Assembly (NCBI GenBank): GCA_016176745.1
Contig: JACOWO010000072.1
Span: 1-8,073, forward strand
Origin: Nitrosopumilales archaeon
Lineage (GTDB): Archaea; Thermoproteota; Nitrososphaeria; Nitrososphaerales; Nitrosopumilaceae
Length of the DNA: 8,073 bases
Direction of reading: 5' to 3'
The notes under the pieces are model-generated. The model was not told the origin of the DNA, did no database searches, and worked only from the letters and a program-made list of their open reading frames with translations. The stretch's first letter is position 1. Each line of letters begins with the position of its first letter. A program made the position numbers and the translations under genes. This document shows, piece by piece, positions 5,752 to 8,073 of this stretch.

Positions 5752-5764
5752 TTAACATTGTTAA
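5752..5764. promoter_or_regulatory. Palindromic operator, copy 1 (TTAAC-ATT-GTTAA)
   Basis: The perfect 5-bp-arm palindrome is centred at 5758, exactly 43 nt from GTG 5715 and immediately upstream of its TATA/BRE. The same element at the same distance appears at 7100 and 7315. The position suits an archaeal activator that contacts TBP/TFB. It also lies 40 nt before the ATG of the winged-helix gene at 5798. Confidence 0.55.
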
Positions 5765-5797
5765 TTCGACAAGAGCAATTATTTAGCACAGTTTAGA

Positions 5798-6148
5798 ATG
5801 AAACGTAAATTGGTTCTTGGCAAGGGGTACCGCGAAAAGATATACATCTTAAAGGATGTTATTTTGACCCTTTCAGAGTATGGTGCACTAAACCAAACTG
5901 CATTGATAAGTCATTGTGGATTAAACTTGAAAAAACATCGAAATATTCTTGATTCTTTAGAAGAAAATGGCATGGTTACAAGGTTTGAAGAAAAAGCAGG
6001 CAAACGGACAGTTACAATGTACAAGTCCACTCAAAAAGGTCTAGAGTTTTGTAAGACAATTCTTGATCCATATGAGGATCTGTTTCCACGCAAATCAAAA
6101 AATCCAGAAGCTGATAAGACGAAGCTTAGTCTTTTAATTCTCATCTAG
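5798..6148 (+). CDS. Winged-helix DNA-binding protein
   Basis: This 116-aa protein reads as a single winged helix: an N-terminal helix (REKIYILKDVILTLSEYG), a helix-turn-helix (about residues 30-60, LNQTALISHCGLNLKKHRNILDSLEENGMV), then a wing (RFEEKAGKRTVTMYKSTQKGLEFC) and a charged tail. It resembles the archaeal HTH_45-like regulators and has no ligand domain. The start is uncertain. ATG 5798 has neither a Shine-Dalgarno nor a good TATA at -27; TTG 5810 would be about 28 nt from a weak AATTATTTAG. The palindromic operator at 5752-5764 sits just upstream, so autoregulation and control of the neighbouring palindrome-bearing promoters is an attractive inference. The 3' end overlaps the convergent membrane-protein gene by 15 nt. 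Confidence 0.75.
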   Translation: MKRKLVLGKGYREKIYILKDVILTLSEYGALNQTALISHCGLNLKKHRNILDSLEENGMVTRFEEKAGKRTVTMYKSTQKGLEFCKTILDPYEDLFPRKSKNPEADKTKLSLLILI

Positions 6149-6511
6149 TTTGTATTGTGAAGTTAATGAAGAATCAAGTTCATTTTTCTTTTTTAGATAT
6201 TCGTCGTATCTTTTCTTCCACGGACTCAGCGACCTGTATTGACGTATTCCTGTGTATAACCAGATTCCTGATATCACTATGATGCTTCCAAGTAAGATGC
6301 TCAAAAATAAACCAAATTCGTCTTTTTGCTCTAGGATTTTAAAAAACAATGGATGTGTTGAAAGATAAACTGACAAGCCTATGGCTAATGGAGCAAGTAT
6401 AAGTGCAGATATTGAAACACCAATCATGATTTTACGCAGTTCTTGAATTCTTTCAATAACATAGTCAACTGTAGACAAAATATTTGATCGTGAGACTTCG
6501 TTTTCAGACAA
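6134..6511 (-). CDS. Two-helix membrane protein with coiled C-terminal tail
   Basis: The 125-aa protein has a charged N-terminal helix, two transmembrane segments (about residues 29-51 and 66-87) and a basic/acidic helical tail (KKRYDEYLKKKNELD). No family is recognised. The start is TTG 6511, fixed by a strong Shine-Dalgarno (GAGGAGGT) with 6-nt spacing. This is unlike most genes in this window and fits an internal operon gene. It follows the cupredoxin gene on the same strand after 54 nt, so they are probably cotranscribed from the palindrome-bearing promoter near 7083-7107. It may partner the membrane-anchored copper protein, but that is inference only. Confidence 0.68.
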   Translation of the reverse strand: MSENEVSRSNILSTVDYVIERIQELRKIMIGVSISALILAPLAIGLSVYLSTHPLFFKILEQKDEFGLFLSILLGSIIVISGIWLYTGIRQYRSLSPWKKRYDEYLKKKNELDSSLTSQYKLDEN

Positions 6512-6517
6512 TTTGTT

Positions 6518-6525
6518 ACCTCCTC
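6518..6525 (-). promoter_or_regulatory. Strong Shine-Dalgarno before the TTG at 6511
   Basis: On the minus strand this reads GAGGAGGT, 6 nt before TTG 6511. It decides the start and marks this as a downstream operon gene in a window where first genes appear leaderless. Confidence 0.75.
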
Positions 6526-6565
6526 TTTAAAATGTAGAAATCGTAAAAACTTTTGCAATTCATTT

Positions 6566-7057
6566 CTATTGTACCTCCAGCGTACCACTCATTTCTGGAT
6601 GTATTGTACAGTAGTAATGAAATTCGCCTTGTTTGTCAGCTAGAAATGTTATCGTTTGTGATTCAAAGTAATGCAAGTTCTTTGAATGAACATTAAATTC
6701 ATCGATGTTAATGTTGTGAAATGAAGGATTATCTCTTTCATTTCGATCCTCACTAATTAGATGAATCGATACTAGATTTCCCTCATTGATAACAAAAGTT
6801 GGAGAGCGGGCACCTGTAAGAGGTACGCCTTTGCCACCTTTTACTGACTGGGATGCAAAGACATATCCACGATCTGGGGACTTTATTGCTTTAAGATAGA
6901 TGTTTGTAGGCGCAGAAAATACTGGAAAATTTGAATTTACAGGAATCATTGAGTTTATCGTAGTATAACCAAGTATGCCAATAACTAAAGAGGCGCCTAA
7001 AATTCCAATTATTGTAATGCCTTTAGATTTTCTACTTTTCTTTGAAATGCTTTTCAA
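6566..7057 (-). CDS. Membrane-anchored cupredoxin (blue copper protein)
   Basis: The 163-aa protein has a basic N-terminus (KKSRKSKG), one hydrophobic segment (about 13-35) acting as signal anchor, and an extracytoplasmic cupredoxin domain. Type-1 copper ligands are visible: His114 in SFHNINIDEF, then Cys150, His153 and Met156 in YYCTIHPEM, the plastocyanin-like C-x2-H-x2-M arrangement. There is only one Cys in the loop, which argues against a CuA site. Ammonia-oxidising archaea use many such proteins as electron carriers. The start is TTG 7057, with a TATA-like CATAAATA about 26 nt upstream and the palindromic operator centred 43 nt upstream. It is followed by the two-helix membrane protein in a likely operon. 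The electron partner is unknown. Confidence 0.85.
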   Translation of the reverse strand: MKSISKKSRKSKGITIIGILGASLVIGILGYTTINSMIPVNSNFPVFSAPTNIYLKAIKSPDRGYVFASQSVKGGKGVPLTGARSPTFVINEGNLVSIHLISEDRNERDNPSFHNINIDEFNVHSKNLHYFESQTITFLADKQGEFHYYCTIHPEMSGTLEVQ

Positions 7058-7079
7058 CGAGATTTAGCGGCAGATCGTC

Positions 7080-7087
7080 TATTTATG
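7080..7087 (-). promoter_or_regulatory. TATA box for the cupredoxin operon
   Basis: On the minus strand this reads CATAAATA, centred about 26 nt from TTG 7057 and immediately downstream of the palindromic operator. Confidence 0.5.
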
Positions 7088-7092
7088 GAATG

Positions 7093-7107
7093 ATTAACAT
7101 AGTTAAT
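7093..7107. promoter_or_regulatory. Palindromic operator, copy 2 (ATTAAC-ATA-GTTAAT)
   Basis: The perfect 6-bp-arm palindrome is centred at 7100. It is exactly 43 nt from TTG 7057 on the minus strand and exactly 43 nt from ATG 7143 on the plus strand. It sits midway between two divergent TATA boxes, so one bound dimer could serve both promoters. Confidence 0.65.
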
Positions 7108-7111
7108 GGAA

Positions 7112-7119
7112 ATTTAAAT
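7112..7119 (+). promoter_or_regulatory. TATA box for the 42-aa gene
   Basis: ATTTAAAT is centred 27.5 nt before ATG 7143 and fits a leaderless transcript starting there. Confidence 0.5.
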
Positions 7120-7142
7120 CAAAGAAAATAGTTTTAGTGAAT

Positions 7143-7271
7143 ATGAAAAAGACAAAGCTTGAACAGAGAATAAAGGTTGAAGAATCTTCAAAAAAACAAT
7201 TGAAAAAAGTAAAAGATTATGATTATATAGATAAACTAGGAAAAATGATAGGAAGTAGAAATTTTCCCTAA
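7143..7271 (+). CDS. Small charged protein, 42 aa
   Basis: The ORF runs from ATG 7143 to TAA at 7269-7271, beginning MKKTKLEQRIKVEESSKKQ and ending GSRNFP. It is Lys/Glu-rich and predicted to be helical. An in-frame GTG at 7137 would add two residues; ATG 7143 is preferred for its TATA spacing (27.5 nt). It shares the palindrome at 7093-7107 with the divergent cupredoxin operon. A short AAAACGTTTT palindrome with a T-run follows the stop. No family is recognised. Promoter, operator and terminator spacing around it make it more likely to be real than its size alone would suggest. Confidence 0.5.
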   Translation: MKKTKLEQRIKVEESSKKQLKKVKDYDYIDKLGKMIGSRNFP

Positions 7272-7280
7272 AACGTTTTT
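7270..7280 (+). terminator. AAAACGTTTTT terminator-like element
   Basis: A small palindrome ending in a run of five T overlaps the TAA of the 42-aa gene. Confidence 0.35.
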
Positions 7281-7306
7281 AAAAAAATAGCTGTTCAAAA
7301 AACCAA

Positions 7307-7323
7307 GATTAACAAAGTTAATC
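7307..7323. promoter_or_regulatory. Palindromic operator, copy 3 (GATTAAC-AAA-GTTAATC)
   Basis: This is the longest copy, with perfect 7-bp arms, centred at 7315. The inferred start of the RNA at 7358 is exactly 43 nt downstream, with a TATA in between, the same geometry as copies 1 and 2. Confidence 0.65.
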
Positions 7324-7328
7324 ATTTC

Positions 7329-7335
7329 TTAAATA
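7329..7335 (+). promoter_or_regulatory. TATA box for the structured RNA
   Basis: TTAAATA is centred 26 nt before position 7358 and 17 nt downstream of the operator centre. Confidence 0.5.
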
Positions 7336-7357
7336 CAAAATCATGCCAAGTAATTAC

Positions 7358-7482
7358 ATGCAGGGGCAGAAATCAACCCTTACAAAGTATCTTTTGATGC
7401 ATGCCATATGCGGTCACTAGATTTCATTGTCAATACTTGTGTAAGTGTTCGTCACAACCCCTTGTAGGATTCTGCTCCTGCA
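7358..7482 (+). ncRNA. Putative structured non-coding RNA (~125 nt)
   Basis: The ends pair in a 13-bp helix (7359-7371 with 7470-7482, one G-U), extended by two pairs past a bulged A. Inside, 7379-7390 pairs with 7433-7445 in a 12-bp helix with one bulged G (7439). Smaller hairpins are possible at 7399-7402/7408-7411 and at 7454-7457/7462-7465 (ACAA-CCCC-TTGT, exposing a C-rich loop). A TATA 26 nt upstream and an operator 43 nt upstream place its 5' end at about 7358. The 20-codon frame from ATG 7358 shows no protein character. It does not match 5S rRNA, tRNA, SRP or RNase P signatures I know. The C-rich loop could pair with G-rich targets; that is speculation. The 3' end is not well defined. 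Confidence 0.5.
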
Positions 7483-7574
7483 CTTGAAATTATCTTGTGT
7501 CTTTCTGAAAATTGAAATTTTGTGAGTACGAAGGAATTCGAACTCCGTTCATGGGATTTGTCAAACTAATGTTT

Positions 7575-7580
7575 TTTAAA
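7575..7580 (+). promoter_or_regulatory. TATA box for the uS11 gene
   Basis: TTTAAA is centred 25.5 nt before TTG 7603, fitting leaderless transcription from its own promoter. Confidence 0.45.
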
Positions 7581-7602
7581 CCCTTCAAAGCGTGGGTTAA
7601 CA

Positions 7603-8073
7603 TTGTCAGAATCAGAATCAAAAATTGAGAAAATAGATGAAGTAGAAGTCGAGGAAGAGATTCAAAAAGATTCTGTCGAAATAAAAGAAAAAAGAAAAAG
7701 TTCAAAACAAGAAGAGACTCCTGGAAAAGAAAAATGGGGTGTTGCACACATTTTCAGCAGTTATAACAATACCATTATCCATATGACAGACCTAACTGGC
7801 GCAGAAACTGTAGCACTTAGCTCAGGTGGTGTCCATGTTAATGCAGACAGATACGAATCTTCACCTTTTGCAGCAATGAAAGCTGCAAATGCTGTAGTCG
7901 AATCTGCTAAAACTAAAGGATTCACAGCTTTGCATATACGAGTAAGAGCAGTTGGCGGTGTTGGCTCAAGAGTTCCAGGACCAGGCGCTCAGGCTGCAAT
8001 AAGAGCCCTTGCACGTGGCGGTTTTAAGATTGGACGAATTGATGATGTAACACCAATTCCACATGATACCACA
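7603..8073 (+). CDS. rps11: Small-subunit ribosomal protein uS11 (partial, 3' end outside window)
   Basis: 157 codons are visible; the frame is still open at the window end and only about 10-15 residues should be missing. The conserved core runs from residue 45 ([22 protein letters not shown]) through [50 protein letters not shown] and [10 protein letters not shown]. It is a component of the 30S platform that contacts 16S rRNA and mRNA near the E site. Residues 1-44 form a highly charged, Glu/Lys/Ser-rich extension not present in the minimal protein. The start is TTG 7603, as the upstream GTG is followed at once by TAA and the TATA lies 25.5 nt before the TTG. In many archaea rps11 follows rps13 and rps4; here nothing ribosomal precedes it and it has its own promoter. 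Confidence 0.95.
   Translation, partial: MSESESKIEKIDEVEVEEEIQKDSVEIKEKRKSSKQEETPGKEKWGVAHIFSSYNNTIIHMTDLTGAETVALSSGGVHVNADRYESSPFAAMKAANAVVESAKTKGFTALHIRVRAVGGVGSRVPGPGAQAAIRALARGGFKIGRIDDVTPIPHDTT

Noticed and set aside
7358..7420. 20-codon leaderless peptide from ATG 7358
   Set aside because: The ATG fits the TATA spacing, but the sequence is fully involved in the RNA helices and shows no protein-like features. The RNA explanation is preferred, though a dual role cannot be excluded.
7358..7482. 5S rRNA
   Set aside because: The length and closing stem are similar, but the conserved CCGAAC loop and the second-arm proportions are absent.
7530..7550. tRNA T-arm-like remnant (TTCGAAT loop on the minus strand) as an integration scar
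   Set aside because: The loop looks right, but two of five stem pairs fail and no acceptor partner or direct repeat is seen.
7597..7608. Fourth operator copy (TTAACATTGTCA)
   Set aside because: Only the left half-site matches, and it overlaps the uS11 start codon rather than lying at -43.
7490..7747. Minus-strand 85-aa Phe/Leu-rich frame
   Set aside because: It is antisense to the Glu/Lys-rich start of uS11, which produces Phe/Leu-rich antisense sequence by chance.
1..8073. CRISPR array, insertion sequence or transposase
   Set aside because: No regularly spaced direct repeats, terminal inverted repeats with target duplications, or transposase-like frames were seen.

Overview
The window looks like a piece of an AT-rich archaeal chromosome, most likely an ammonia-oxidising Thaumarchaeota (Nitrososphaerota, Nitrosopumilus/Nitrosarchaeum-like). 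The reasons are: an archaeal-type uS11; ThiL and a phosphohexomutase of archaeal type; a tRNA-Thr without encoded CCA; a membrane-anchored blue-copper protein; short winged-helix regulators and a CxCxH zinc protein of kinds common in that phylum; and TATA boxes centred about 24-28 nt upstream of start codons, many of them TTG or GTG. That spacing implies mostly leaderless mRNAs. The one clear Shine-Dalgarno site that serves a recognisable gene sits in front of the second gene of an operon.

Layout. 1-1248: a broken AIPR-family (abortive-infection/phage-resistance) gene, cut by the window edge and split by a frameshift equivalent to a 10-nt deletion in its conserved asparagine motif. 1249-1392: a small intergenic region with inverted repeats and a tiny SD-preceded ORF. 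1399-3138: accessory small genes, namely a zinc ribbon, a CxCxH zinc-motif protein, a winged-helix regulator, two divergent two-helix membrane proteins that look like paralogs, and a 26-codon ORF. 3165-3238: tRNA-Thr(CGU) on the minus strand. 3290-5522: phosphohexomutase and thiamine-monophosphate kinase as an overlapping pair. 5545-7271: a DUF1059 protein, a winged-helix protein, a membrane protein and cupredoxin operon, and a 42-aa charged protein. 7358-7482: a likely structured RNA. 7603-8073: 5' part of the uS11 gene.

The most interesting feature is a putative regulon. The palindrome ATTAAC-N3-GTTAAT, or its core TTAAC-N3-GTTAA, occurs three times (centres 5758, 7100, 7315). Each copy is centred exactly 43 nt from the inferred start of a transcript, just upstream of the TATA/BRE. 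These transcripts are the DUF1059 gene (minus), the cupredoxin operon (minus), the 42-aa gene (plus, sharing the 7100 site symmetrically) and a ~125-nt RNA with a 13-bp closing helix. This looks like an activator-binding site for a dimeric regulator. The winged-helix gene beside the first copy is one candidate regulator.

Two other intergenic regions appear to use one self-complementary TATA core for divergent transcription: 2758-2763 between the two small membrane-protein genes, and 3261-3266 between tRNA-Thr and the phosphohexomutase. All promoter, operator and RNA calls rest on reading the sequence by eye; no alignment or folding program was run.
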